Notes under the pieces: model-generated | Database searches by the model: none | The model's input: only the letters and a program-made list of their open reading frames with translations | What the model was told of the DNA's origin: nothing | NCBI RefSeq assembly: GCF_001625195.1 | Contig: NC_054391.1 | Coordinates: 3,979,157-4,043,156 of the forward strand | Direction: 5' to 3' | DNA from: Drechmeria coniospora | Lineage: Eukaryota > Ascomycota > Sordariomycetes > Hypocreales > Ophiocordycipitaceae | DNA: 64,000 nt | Shown: positions 48,722-59,459 of the stretch, piece by piece | Layout: each line of letters starts with the position of its first letter | How positions within the stretch are numbered: position 1 is the first letter of the stretch | Program-made: the position numbers and the translations under genes

Positions 48722-50395
48722 GGCGCCCTGGTACTTGCCAGGTCCGTATCTGAATCTGCAACGCTCTCTGCACGCCGTGCTCGTGCTCGTGTTCGCATTG
48801 GCTGGCGGTGCATGTGCCGGAACGCTGTAACGATACGCTGTACGAGTCCGACACCGCCCCCAAACGCCAGCCGCACCCGCCTAGCACCTACTGCTGCTGC
48901 CTTGCCCACCTGCTACCGTTTAGCAGTCGTGCCTGAATAATGCCTGCTGCCTGTCGCCGGCGGCAGTCTCATGGGCGAGATGGCGAGACCAGCTACGAGC
49001 TCGGCTGCTCGCTCCGCCTCCGATTGCTACGGCGGTATGGCGGGAGATGGATGGATGCTGGACAGCTTCGTTTGTCTTGTTCCGTGCTGCTCGGCTCTTC
49101 CTCGTAGCGGCTGGCGCACATTTGCCGGTACACGTACGCAGTTTTCTGACAGAATATGTCCACGCCGCCAAAGGAAAGAAACGGAAAGGAAAGGAAAAGG
49201 AAATTGCGTGCCCTTCCGAGGATGGATTCCCGGAGCATGCCAAGTCCAAGCAATGTGAGGGGAGAAAGGGAATGTCGGTGAGCGAGAACGGCAGCGTTGG
49301 GACCGGTTTGCGCACGGATGGGGATCCAATCTTTAGCATCTGCCCATGCGTAAGTAGACAGCAAATAGTACCGAGGATTACTACATTTATTTACTTGTAC
49401 AAGTACTCCGAAAGTACATGCAAATACTCTCTGCTTTGCGGTGGATCGGGGATTCGTGCATGTACCTAGAAGTACAGTGCTTGTGCCGGGTCCAGGACGC
49501 TTTCTTGAACAGAAAAAATGCACATGATAATATAAAAGTCAACGATGTGCACCTAGGTGCAAGTGCTGTGAGTACACGCACTGGTACGATGCCTGCTATT
49601 TGGACGCACCAGAGGGGTAGATTTACGCGTGTATACGGAGTCGCTTTGGTGTGGAAAAATGAAAAGAGGCCAGAGGTGGCTTGCAGCAGATGAAAAGTCA
49701 GGCATGCCGAGCGAAAAGACACCAAGAATAAGAGGTCGGTCCTCCATATCGTAACGCAATAATTTTTCGCGGACGATGGAATGGCACCAAGGGATTTTCG
49801 TCCTTTGATTGGGATGGGAAACGAGGACGCCGTCACAATTTTGGGGGGGCAGATGTCAAGGTGTCTGCAGCAACGGCGGAAAAAAAATCAATTTGTAAGA
49901 AACTGCATGCAAGGACCACGAGCAAGTCGATTGGATAAGAAAGCGTTTCTTGACGAAGAATTCCCACCATCGAAACGTGGTATTTCACAATCGTGCCAGC
50001 TTGGAAAGATAATAGGCAGCCCTCATAAATCTACAACACTATAAGGTCGTGCATATTTTCTTGAATAGAAAACAGCTACTCCGTACAGCATATTGGCAAT
50101 TCGTCATGGAGACAAAAGCGCGTCCATCCCTCCATGTGCGATAAAGGTGTCTTCCAACCAGATCCAAGCGATCCAAGCGATCCAAGCAGTTTCCCCAAGC
50201 CGAAATAGAGACACAAGCACCCTCCCGCCTACAACTCAAGTAATCCAAGTAGTTTCCCCAAGCCAACATCTCTACACAGCCGTCCCCCGTCCCCGATCCA
50301 AGCGACCCAAGCAGTCTCCCTACGCCAGCTACACCTGCAGGGTACAGTATATATGTATTTATAGAATAACATTGCGCAAGAAAAATATCAAGTAA
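48722..50395. other. Intergenic spacer before tRNA-Ala
   Basis: 1.67 kb with no supported protein gene. A purine-rich stretch (AAGGAAAGGAAAAGG-type) lies at about 49165-49205. The part after 49360 becomes AT-rich with GTACTTGTAC words and TACGGAGT at about 49637. A short direct-repeat block lies at about 50150-50310 and is listed separately. Confidence 0.5.
50150..50320. repeat. Short direct repeats of the type CCAAGYAGTTTCCCCAAGCC
   Basis: The words GATCCAAGCGATCCAAGC, CCAAGCAGTTTCCCCAAGCC, CCAAGTAGTTTCCCCAAGCC and CCAAGCAGTCTCCCTACGCC follow one another at intervals of about 60-70 bp. The cores at about 50171, 50238 and 50304 align over about 20 bases with C/T differences. No coding sense is apparent. 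Confidence 0.65.
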
Positions 50396-50498
50396 GGGCG
50401 AATGGTCTAGTGGTATGACGCTTTCTTAGCAAGCGCAATCCAAGTGATTGCCTGCCTTCCTTTGGAAGAGGTCCGGGGTTCAATTCCCCGTTTGTCCA
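50396..50498 (+). tRNA. tRNA-Ala(AGC): tRNA-Ala(AGC) with 31-nt intron
   Basis: The cloverleaf is complete. The acceptor stem GGGCGAA pairs with TTTGTCC and carries G3-U70, the alanine identity pair, with A73 at 50498. The D arm is GTCT...TGAC. The anticodon stem CTTTC/GGAAG encloses loop TTAGCAT with anticodon AGC at 50428-50430. The T arm is CGGGG TTCAATT CCCCG. The intron is 50432-50462, starting one base 3' of the anticodon as in eukaryotic nuclear tRNAs. A run of T follows at 50499-50503 (broken T stretch to 50521), suitable as a Pol III terminator. The body resembles tRNA-Pro genes at the 5' end, but anticodon and G3-U70 agree on Ala. Confidence 0.92.
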
Positions 50499-50522
50499 TT
50501 TTTATTCAATTCAGTTTTTTTT
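50499..50522 (+). terminator. Pol III T-run terminator for tRNA-Ala
   Basis: Directly after A73 come TTTTT and, a few bases on, an eight-T run (50515-50522). This matches the RNA polymerase III termination signal. The position supports the tRNA 3' end. Confidence 0.7.
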
Positions 50523-50640
50523 CAAATTTGGCTATTTTTTGCTGCAAATATATCCGTACTCCGTAGCATATAACCGATCTAATTGTACGGAATACTGTAC
50601 TAAGCTAATGTAACTGGTACACTTGTACTGTTACTAACAG

Positions 50641-50812
50641 CCTGATTAATTCCCTAGTCCGTGTAGTCTTCTTACTGTTTCTCTGCGAACTGCAAGATAT
50701 ATACGACTAATAGCCTAATTAATTCCCTAATCCGCCGTGTAGTCTTCTTACTGGTTCTCTGCAAACTGCAAGATAAATACGACTAACAACCTGATTAATT
50801 CCCTAGTCCGTA
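50641..50812. repeat. Tandem repeat, 73-76 bp unit, about 2.3 copies
   Basis: Copies begin at 50641, 50714 and 50790 with CCTRATTAATTCCCTARTCC. Two full units share TGTAGTCTTCTTACTG and CTGCAAGATA, and the third is cut after about 23 bp. Most differences between copies are G/A transitions, plus a 3-bp indel. The repeat is non-coding and lies between the tRNA and LSM3. Confidence 0.85.
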
Positions 50813-51068
50813 TACTTGGGGGACAAAGTCTGGCTAAGTTAACGATGCATAAAAACCAACAGGCCCTGCCGCAAACTAGACTGGATAGCATCCAAGTTTA
50901 CTATACTTGCAGTCCCAACACTACTCACGGTTACGCTAGATGTTCCCCGGGCCTACTACACCCTACCTTCCACATCGACCTCATTGAACGAGCAGCCAAC
51001 AATCAGCGTGCCGTTTCGCTTTTGCCAACCTCAACCGAACAGTCGACGTCCCACCTCCCCCCCAGTCC

Positions 51069-51076
51069 TATAAAAG
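51069..51076 (+). promoter_or_regulatory. TATA-box-like element upstream of LSM3
   Basis: TATAAAAG lies 25-32 bp upstream of the LSM3 ATG. That is closer than usual to the start codon, so transcription would have to start very near the ATG. It may be a chance match. Confidence 0.35.
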
Positions 51077-51100
51077 ACAGCGAGTGAGAAGAACGGAATA

Positions 51101-51391
51101 ATGGCGGACGTTGGCGAAGAAGATGGCCACGTTGCCGAACCGCTCGATCTGGTTCGGTTGCTGCTCAACGAGGTGGTCTTTGTCAAGTTGAGGGGAGATA
51201 GGGAGCTCAAAGGGAAGCTTCACGCATACGACAGCCACTGCAATCTGGTGCTCGGCGAGGTGGAGGAAACAATCTACGCGGTAGATGACGATGACAACGA
51301 GGAAGAGGCCAAGACGATAAGCCGCAAATCCGAGATGCTGTTCGTGAGGGGCGATAGCGTGGTGATGATTTCACCTCCGGTACCGTTCTGA
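51101..51391 (+). CDS. LSM3: U6 snRNA-associated Sm-like protein LSm3
   Basis: A single exon of 96 aa, the usual length. Sm motif 1 covers [20 protein letters not shown] and [14 protein letters not shown]. Sm motif 2 is [14 protein letters not shown]. The acidic DDDDNEEE insert between the two motifs is typical of LSm3. The protein forms part of the nuclear LSm2-8 ring on U6 snRNA and the cytoplasmic LSm1-7 ring in mRNA decay. Many fungi have introns in this gene; none is needed here. Confidence 0.95.
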   Translation: MADVGEEDGHVAEPLDLVRLLLNEVVFVKLRGDRELKGKLHAYDSHCNLVLGEVEETIYAVDDDDNEEEAKTISRKSEMLFVRGDSVVMISPPVPF

Positions 51392-54214
51392 GAAATACGA
51401 TGACGCGATAAAATGCACGGTACTCGAAGAGCGTCTGGGCCGGCCCGCGACTGCGGGAACGACAGTCACACGCGGCGGGTGATGCTGGGATGACAGCCGT
51501 GGAATGCTGCGAATAGTTGCCTCGCAAGGTCCACAATTCCCGACGATGCTTCATGAATGACGGAAGAGACACAATGCTGCGAAAACTTGGGCCAACATGC
51601 GACATGGGTGCGGGGACTTGGCTACCGCGCCTTGGGATGCACCGATGATGTGTCTTGGGGGGGCGAGACAGCCTCCCGGAACAGATAGATCCATCCACGC
51701 ACTCGACGCAAATATATATATATATATTCTGGCTGAATTGAAATTCCCCTTTTGGGGCGGGACGGGCACTTGAGACCTAACGGACAAGCAGTCCTTCTCC
51801 CTTCAAGTCTTTTGATAAGCATATTCCTAGAGCAGCTGCCCAGTGACTCCGTAACAGGTATTCCAATTTAATATTGTAGGTCTTCCGTTTATAGCCTATC
51901 ATGAATGAGTAATGTCTGTGTAGAAATTTTTATCAAATTATTTGCTTTAAAAACATATACAACAAACAATACGGAATATGCAAGTAATATATACTGGTTG
52001 ATTTGTCCTAATAGCGTCAAGCGTCAAGCGAAGACAATGTTGTTTGTTTGCTCAGTCGCGGGTTATTGAAGGGACTGTCAAAGAACGAACTACGTGCCAA
52101 TTGTGCAGTTGCTGTCAGACGCAGTGAGGCTTAATAGCTGGAACGCCGGTAATGGTAGCTAGCTGTAAGGATGGGGTATAAAATGGAGGCCTAACACATA
52201 ACTAGGACAAGGGGAATCAAAAACATACACGGGAAGCGAAAGAGGCTGAGAAGAAGATAGAGAACGAAAAGGAAAAGGAAAAGGAACAGGAGAAGTGTAT
52301 ATTTATACAGACAGAGACAGGAGTGGAGTATAGAAATGTGAAGGCTACGGACATCGCTCTACTTCTTTCCTGTATTAAGCTCTGAGGAACCCATAGTTCT
52401 CTTGCGAGGAACTCTCCAGTACGCCTCTGAACACGACCCAACGACAAAAACACAAACCAGCCTCCAAAAGCAGCGGAGATGTCTCTGAACGAGGTGCAAT
52501 TCCTATATTTCTCCCATCACACCCTTGAACGCCGCCCAACGACATCCAACACCAACCAGCCTCAAGCAGCTCCATGTTTTACAGCAACAGAGAAGACAGA
52601 GATGTCTATCAACGAGGTGCAATTCCTTTATTTCTCCCAGCACACCCTTGAACACCGACCAACTATAACCAACGCCAACAAGCAGCTCTATATTTTGCAG
52701 AAATAGAGACGTTCGAGCCTGTCTAGGACCAATCTTCTTTCTTGCCGCTGTCGAGAGGTGGAGCGGTTGGGGGCTGAGCCGCCGAGGTCGTACTTGTCGT
52801 GACGTCTCTGCCATACGACGAGAGACTTCCTGTCGCAGAAAGTGTCTTGGTACCAGATCATTCGCCCCGGTCAGGTTGCAAAAGGTTACATTCTTTGCCC
52901 GTCTTGAGGAGCTTACAGTGTAGACAAGGTCATGCATCTCCCATTTCCACTCCTCCCTCTTCCCTCTCTACTGTCTGTCAGGCGGGAACTGCCGCGACAG
53001 CAGGCCCGTGGCCAACGGCGACAGTAGCTCATCGTATGCGGTACGGATGGTTGAACATCCATCGTCTGGAGAGCAGGAGGAGCAGACCCGAGAGCGAGCC
53101 CCGATGCACAGCACTTCTGCGTCATGGCTTGTCACGTCATAGCCAAGGAGGGACCGATATGCACATCAGCCAAGATGGCAAAGGCGCAACGGCCGGCGTG
53201 TTGAAATTTCATCAACGGGTGTACGCAGTGCTAGCGTTGAATCGAATCCTTTGCCTTCTTACGCCGCCTCATCCATTATGCTAAGGGGTAGGGCAACTGC
53301 AACATGTGGGTGGTTGGGAGATGTTGCCGTCATGTGTGAAATCAAGCGCAAGAGAGCACAGAGGTCGCCGCAAGAAAGGACAGCAAGCAACGGCTTGTGG
53401 CTCGTCGGCTCCGTGCATGTCACTACCATACAGTCTCGTGCTGCTGAAACTAGATTGGCATCCATGCGTCTTCAAATCCCGCTGGAATGTCTCTCATCCC
53501 CCGTCAACTGGTCAATACTGGTCGTTGTCCGGGCCTCCTTTCCGCCGTCCAGCATCGTTTGCCCCCTCTGCTGATGTAAAGGAAAGGCTCGCCCTTCATC
53601 CTGCAAGATGAAAAAGAATGCCTGGGCTCGCCCGCGGGCACTGTGCCGCTTTGAAATCGGCCAGGCAACCGGGGATGAAAGTCATGATTCACTGCACCAC
53701 ATCGCCGAGCAACCAGTCGCCTCGGTTCGGCCTCACCCTCGCCATCCCCTCTCACCCATTCATCCAATAACACCTGTTTTACTCGGGCCGGAATCTGCTG
53801 ATCCAGCCGATCCGGCCATTTTGCCGTGTAGCCTAGACATTTATTTTCTCCCATCGCTGTGCTGCAGTCACTCTTTCTCTTCCCTTCTCTTCCCTTCCTC
53901 CAACATCCTCGGCTCTCCCATCACCTTCTCGCCACTCACTCACCCGCCCACCCACACTCTCCCAGACAGATTCCCCCCTTGAACCCACGCAACAAGGTAC
54001 GTCGGTAGTTTCTCATCTTTCGTCGGCAAACAGCTGCTTGTCGATGCCCATCAATCTCTCCGACGCCGCTCACGAACCCGTCCCCGTCCTGGCCCATTTC
54101 TCGTCTTTTTCCCTACTCCTCACTTCTACTCTGCATGTCGACGCCAACTCGACCCTGGCCTTCGCTGCTAAGAAACCATTGTTCCGATAGACAACAGACT
54201 TTGAGACAGTCGAG
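51392..54214. other. Long intergenic spacer with tandem repeats
   Basis: 2.8 kb with no gene I can support. It includes an (AT)n run at about 51715-51728, an AT-rich stretch to 52000, a purine-rich AAAAGG tract at about 52265-52300, and the 123-bp tandem repeat at 52415-52706. From about 53600 onward CT-rich sequence looks like the long 5' leader of the GPI-protein gene; a GTACGT donor-like site near 53998 could start a 5'-UTR intron. Confidence 0.5.
52415..52706. repeat. Tandem repeat, 123-bp unit, about 2.4 copies
   Basis: Full units start at 52479 and 52602, both with ATGTCTMTSAACGAGGTGC. A half unit precedes them (about 52415-52478) and shares the GAACRCSRCCCAACGAC and AACCAGCCTC blocks. 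The unit is a multiple of three and the + frame 52479-52706 stays open, giving a 75-residue peptide in which MS(L/I)NEVQFLYFS is repeated. Open frames also cross it on the minus strand, so coding status is undecided. Confidence 0.8.
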
Positions 54215-54892
54215 ATGCCTACCTCCAACATGGCCATCGTGACCAATCTCATCCTTCTTGCCGGCACCTTTGCCACCGCTGTCCTCGGCATCGCGCCCTA
54301 TTGTGAGTCGCCCGATTCTCCTTGCCCTTGGGAGGAATCGCACACAGGCTGACGACGAAAATTCTCTGCCTGCAGCCAACGGCGTCTTCACCGAGACGGC
54401 GGCCGTTCAGGAGCTCGGATCCATCACGTCGGCCGGTGAGTGACGGATCCTCTCGAGGAGGGACCAAGGTCTTGATGCTCACTCCTGTCCGGTCCAGGCA
54501 CCCTCGTCTACTCGCTCAACGTGTGCACCATCGTACACTCGACCAACTGCGAGGTCACCATGTCGAGCGGCGGTGCTGCCCCTGCGAAGCCGGCCACGCC
54601 CACGGCCGTCGCCTCGAGTGGCAACGCTGTTGACGAGCCGAAGCAGCCCGTTCAAACGACGACCGACCCTGGCGGTGTCCCGACAGCCGTCACCCAGGCG
54701 GCCCCCTCTGTTCCCGCTTCGGGTCAGTCGTCCAACGCGGCTCCTACTCTCACCCAGAGCGTGGAGAGCCAGCCCTCCGGCTCGGGCACGGACACTCCTT
54801 CGGCCACCTCGACGGGAGCTGGCAACGCTGTTGGCGCCGTCAAGGGAGTTGCTTTCGGCGCCGCTGCCGTCGCCGTCGCCAATTTCTTCTGA
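54215..54892 (+). CDS. GPI-anchored, Ser/Thr/Pro-rich secreted protein
   Basis: Three exons, 54215-54302, 54376-54435 and 54498-54892, with introns of 73 and 62 nt (both GTGAGT donors). The product is 180 aa. The N-terminus (AIVTNLILLAGTFATAVLG) is a signal peptide with cleavage near residue 26. The short mature head has a Cys pair (NVCTIVHSTNCEV). It is followed by about 95 residues rich in Ser, Thr, Ala, Pro and Gly, a likely O-glycosylated stalk. The C-terminus GAGNAVGAVKGVAFGAAAVA plus VANFF is a small-residue omega region followed by a hydrophobic tail, fitting GPI attachment. Probably a cell-wall or plasma-membrane protein. I recognise no specific family, and fast divergence is normal for this class. 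Confidence 0.8.
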
Positions 54893-55307
54893 GCCCATCT
54901 CCGTCTCGGTGGGTTGGCGGCCGATTCGCTTCATCACCACGTCTCGCTCGGTCTTTGGCGTGAGCCTGGAGAGCCTCGTGGCTGGGGACGAGGAGCCGCG
55001 TCCTTCTCTGCACGATTCGGCCATCTGGGCCTTGGAGGAAACGGAAACGTACATGATTTGCATTGTGGCTTTGCATCAGCGCCTAGGTACGGCCATTTAA
55101 TAATAATTCTCCCGAGCATGCCCAGTCACGCCCGTGAGCGACCAAGGCACGCAGCGCACAAGGCCGCCGCCGTGGCCACCATGACCTGGCCTGCGCTCCT
55201 CGTCCTCGCGATGGAAGGGTATCCGTGGTGCCAGGCGAGTCGGCGGAGGCGGTAGAGCCGAGGACAGAACCCTTCTGCCTACCCAAACCTCGCCGATGAC
55301 GCCGCCA
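54893..55307. other. Intergenic spacer between convergent genes
   Basis: 415 bp between the GPI-protein gene (+) and VPS41 (-). Presumed 3' UTRs. No other feature recognised. Confidence 0.5.
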
Positions 55308-58300
55308 TTACGTCGTCACCTGCTCTCGGCAGATCGGGCAGCCGCCCTGAACCTTGTCCTTGAGCAGTCGAGCCCTCATGACCTTCATTCCGACTAAATA
55401 TCTGCTCTTCTCCTCAAACTCGCCTCCCAGGCCCGCATCCACCTTCTTGCCCTTGTGGAGCATCTCCAGGAGGTGGCTCACGTGAAACACATGCCCGCAG
55501 GCGAAGCCCATCAGCGTCTCCGTCTCGTGCTCGGTGAGGAGCTCGTGACAGGCTACACAGTGTCCAGGTGGCGGGATCCGGATCCGACCGTCGTCCTCGG
55601 GCATCTCGTTCGTCCAGTCGCCTCTCGTGGCGTCGGTGCCACCGTTGGCGCCCTTGGCCTGCGCCGTCAAGACGACCTCGAACTTGACGCCCCTTCGCTG
55701 TCCCGCGCGAAGCTCGTTCTGGGCCGCCGCGAGCTCGCTCCGCAAAACGCGCGCGACGCCGGAGCTGAGGCTGTGCTGGAGCTCGTGCTCCTTCATCATG
55801 TGCGTCAGGCCCTCGCGGAGGCCTTGGATCTCAAGCCCTTCGGGTATCCGCCGCACCAGCGTGATCGGGTTGATCGACGTGCCCACCTGCTCGAGCAAGG
55901 CGCGGATAAAGTTTGGCTTGTCCATGCTGTAATCGATCAAATCGCCCCAGAGGTCGGGGTCCTCTTGCTCCTTGGCGTACTCAATCGCCTTTTGGACGTC
56001 GCGCAGTCGGTCGATGATGAGGTACAGCGCTCGCTTCATCTGTCCCGTCTTGGAGTAGAGATACACGAGTTCGTCGTCGTACCGGGCCGTCTCGCATTCT
56101 TGAACAGCCTGGTGCGGTCAGAGACACGGACGTGACGAGGGGTTCACGAGATCGGATCGAGTGCCGGCGCGGCTCACCTTTTCAAACGTGTACGACGTCG
56201 ACGTCTTTAGGAAATCTATCAGCAGCGCCCTATCGTACGTGGCGAAGAGATGGACGGCGAGGTCGGCGAAATCGTCGACGAGCGATTGGCTGTCCATGAC
56301 CAGCCGATCCCGGTTCTCGCCCATGTGCTCCTCGGTGCCTTCGCCGCGCCACAGGCCTTTGAGGTAAAAGTAGAGGTAGAGGTTGAGCTGCCGTCGTCGG
56401 AGCTGCTCCACCACCACATCTGGCCGGACGAGGCCGTGCTGGGCTTCGTCGACGAGGACGGTGATCGCCTCCGCCGTCGCCTCGGCCAACTCCTGCTCCG
56501 ACATGGCGTCGGCTCGTTCGGGCGAAACGCGCAGTTGAATGAAGCCGGGAATGTCGTCGGCGACGGCCTCGGCCAGGTGGCCCTCGCGGATGAGCCGAAA
56601 CGCGGCGTCGGCGTCGTGCAGCTTGATGTAGCACTTGAGCGCCTCTCGGTTCCGGCCGCCGGCCTCGTGCAGCTTCGCGAGGCTCTCGACGACGATGCGC
56701 CAGTCGCGGCCCTTCTCGCCGTCGTCGATGCTGTCCTCGCGCACGTCGCGATACTTGAGCTGGTTTTCCAGCGTCGTGCTGACGGTGATGACGTCGAAGA
56801 GCTCCGTCGGCCAACGCTCGAGCAGCTCCCTGAACCGCGGTTTGTCGCCTTGGATGTAGTGACCGAGGATGACCTCGTATATCGTCGAGGGCAGCGGAGG
56901 GTTCATCGGCTTGTCCGGTATGGAATAGGTGATTTCCTGAAACTTGTTGGCGCCCGCAAACGTCCACACCCACTTCTCCCACCTGTCGGGCGTTGCGAGA
57001 ACCTTGCCGCAGATCTCGCCCGCCGACGCCCAGTCGCCGGCCTCGATGAGCTCTTGAATCCACAGCTCTCCGACCCGCCGCTTTTCCAATTCCGTGGGGG
57101 ACAGGCGATTTCGTTGGCTCGACCCGGCGACGGATTCGTCGTCGTAAAAGTCGTCGGTGCCCGTGCGACGCTTCGACGGCGTCGACGGCGCCGCCGCATC
57201 GGCCGCCTTCTCGGCGAGGATGTCGGGGTTCTCGTCCAGGAGCTCCCACGCCTGCTGATACTGCTCATGCTCCACCAGCCATGCGAGGTGGTCGGCCAGA
57301 TCCCTCTTGGTGCCGAGGATGCAGTCGTAGGGGCTGTGGAGGAAGATCTTGGCGCCAGGTTTCGCCAGGCTGGGGTGGGCGGTTGGGGTGCCCTGGGCGG
57401 GTCGGCCGATGCCGACGGTGCTCACGCTTCTCGGTCCGGAGCCGACGTCCTCGCCGCTGTCCCTGCTCCTGACGCTCGCGGCCGAGTTGAAGAGGGACTT
57501 TGGGTTGATGGCCACGTTCCACATGTCCGTGCCGAAGCCGGCGAGCGCCTCGAGAGCTCCCTTCGAGGCGATGGCGGATGCGGCGCCGCGGCCGGGCAGG
57601 ACGCTCAAGTGGTAGTCGCCCGACGACAATCTCTCGTACCGGCTCATGCTCAGGGTGTCCTTGTCAACCTCGGCCTGCGAGTCGAGATCGATGAGTCGCA
57701 GCTCCGGAGGTTGGTTGGTCTGCTTTCGCCGTATCCCTCCGGAAGGGCCGCTTCCCGTGGAGGCGGACGAGAGAGCAAGTTTGTGCCCTTTGGCCGATTT
57801 CGCCTGGCCGTCGTCGTCGTTGTCTGCATCCTCGTCGTCGGGCGAATGAACAAATGCAAGAACGATGAGCAAGTTCTGGGTATACAAGGAAATGCCGGAA
57901 ATGATGCAGTCCATTCGGAGACTACCATGCGGGCGGATAGTTAGGCCTCGTCGTCGCGTGAGAGGGGGACCGGGGGTTTGTTGGTGCCGCTCACTTACAT
58001 CTTGACAATCTCGGCCCGTCCGAGCGTTCTCTCCCCAACATTCTTGCCGGTACCGAGGCCCCCTGGGTGGATGTGTATGATCCAGATGGAGCTGCCCCAG
58101 CCGACGAGAAGACGTTCTATCGCCTTCTCGCCGACCTTGGCTCCGACGGCGAGCGTCTCGTCGTTTCCGATGGCCTTTTCATCCACCCACTCGACGCGCC
58201 CCTTCCAGACGCCCGCCATGGTTTCCCACTCGTCCGTCTGGGGCCTGTCGATGTGGCCCATCCGTTTCCAGGCATGATCCGAATCGACGCTCTCGAGATG

Positions 58301-59459
58301 AAGCTTGGACCGCATAATCTTGATGCCGTGCTCGTTGAGCCAGGCCACGTACTTGCCTGACAGGGACCACTTGATGCAGCTGACGCTGCCTTCGCCCGAG
58401 TGCAGAACGGTGTCCTTACCACTGTTGCCGCCGAGGCCAACGCTGCCGAGCCAACCAGAGGCGGTGGCTGCCGCCGTTCCGGTCGTCGTCGATGTGCTTC
58501 GACCGGATCCACCGCCGACGGTCATGATCAGCTGACCGGCCAGGCCGCCCGAGAGGTAGGTTCGATCGACCTTGTAATCTGGCGATAGGGCGACGGCTTG
58601 AACGGGACGGGCAAAGTTGCGCAGCTGGACGTCCTTCATATCAGCAATGGACTGGATGCATACGTTGCCGTCCATGGACGAGGTGGCGACGTAGATGTCG
58701 TTGGAGGGGATCTTGGGCAGCGGCATCGGCTCCCTCGACTTCCTCGACGTCGCCGCCGGAGACGAGGGAGCATCCGACTGACGCGAGTCTGGTCGAGGCT
58801 GAGGGTACGTCGGCGGTCTCAAACTATCGGCTTTCTCGGTCGGAAGGGGGGGCGGGTACGGAGAAATGGATATGCTCGTGACGGAGGCCGAGTGGGCGTG
58901 ATACATGCGCAGCGTCTGGAAGGTCGGCAGTTGAACGACGTGCTGGAAGCTGTTAGCTAGGCAGAGGACACAACGGGAGCCGAGGGGCGACCGACTATGT
59001 TGCCGTTGTGCGTCCCAACAATCTAGGTACGGTGCGTGACAGTTAGCGGAGAGAAGAAGGTGGGAATCATGGCCTGCAACGACGAGGGATGAGCCTCACC
59101 ATCTTGTCCCCAGCAACGAGAAAGGCGCTCGTCGCATCCCCGTTACGGTAGACGGCGCGGAGATGCTGCGTTAACTGTGCGTATTTCAACAACGGCTCCT
59201 CTTCCTCCTCTTCCTCCTCCTCCTCGTCATCATCCTCCTCATCATCATCCTCCCCTTCTTCTTCTTCTTCTTCTTCTTCTTCTTCGTCGTCGTCGGCATC
59301 GGCATCATCGTGGTCATTGTCGTCAGCATCGTCGTCTACGTTCTCGTCCCGCTCGACATTGTCGTCAGCCACCGAGTCGTCAGTAGGTTGGCGTCCTGGG
59401 CGCGCATCCTGCGTCCTGGCCTTGCCATGCTGATCATCCCCGTCCCGGTGCTGTTCCAT
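55308..59459 (-). CDS. VPS41: Vacuolar protein sorting-associated protein 41 (HOPS subunit)
   Basis: Five exons: 59459-59100, 59022-58996 (27 nt), 58942-57999, 57921-56178 and 56108-55308. The product is 1291 aa. After an acidic low-complexity stretch (about 35-90, long Glu/Asp runs), PLLKYAQLTQHLRAVY leads into an N-terminal beta-propeller (AGDKMIVGTHNGNI, YHAHSASVTSISISPYP, YVATSSMDGNVCI, WLNEHGIKIMR). The clathrin-heavy-chain-like alpha-solenoid follows (WELLDENPDILAEKAAD, YDDELVYLYSKTGQMKRAL). A C-terminal RING-H2 (CVACHELL about 1209, FACGHVFH, CPICRE about 1284) ends the protein. Vps41 is the effector subunit of the HOPS tethering complex in vacuole fusion and AP-3 traffic. The ATG at 59459 is the first in frame. 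Confidence 0.92.
59190..59300. repeat. Imperfect CTT/CTC/ATC trinucleotide repeat within VPS41
   Basis: Runs of CTC, ATC and CTT triplets (a near-perfect CTT array at about 59255-59285) encode, on the minus strand, the Glu/Asp-rich segment of Vps41. The triplet array can change length without breaking the frame. Confidence 0.85.

Larger units (their letters stand above)
50523..51100. other. AT-rich spacer between tRNA-Ala and LSM3
   Basis: About 580 bp. It contains ACTCCGTA near 50553, the three-copy tandem repeat at 50641-50812, and an LSM3 promoter with a TATAAAAG element near 51069. No other gene was seen. Confidence 0.5.

Noticed and set aside
56250..57944. 564-codon open frame (+)
   Set aside because: Antisense shadow of the VPS41 exon; GC-rich codons leave the opposite frame open. 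The minus strand carries the conserved protein.
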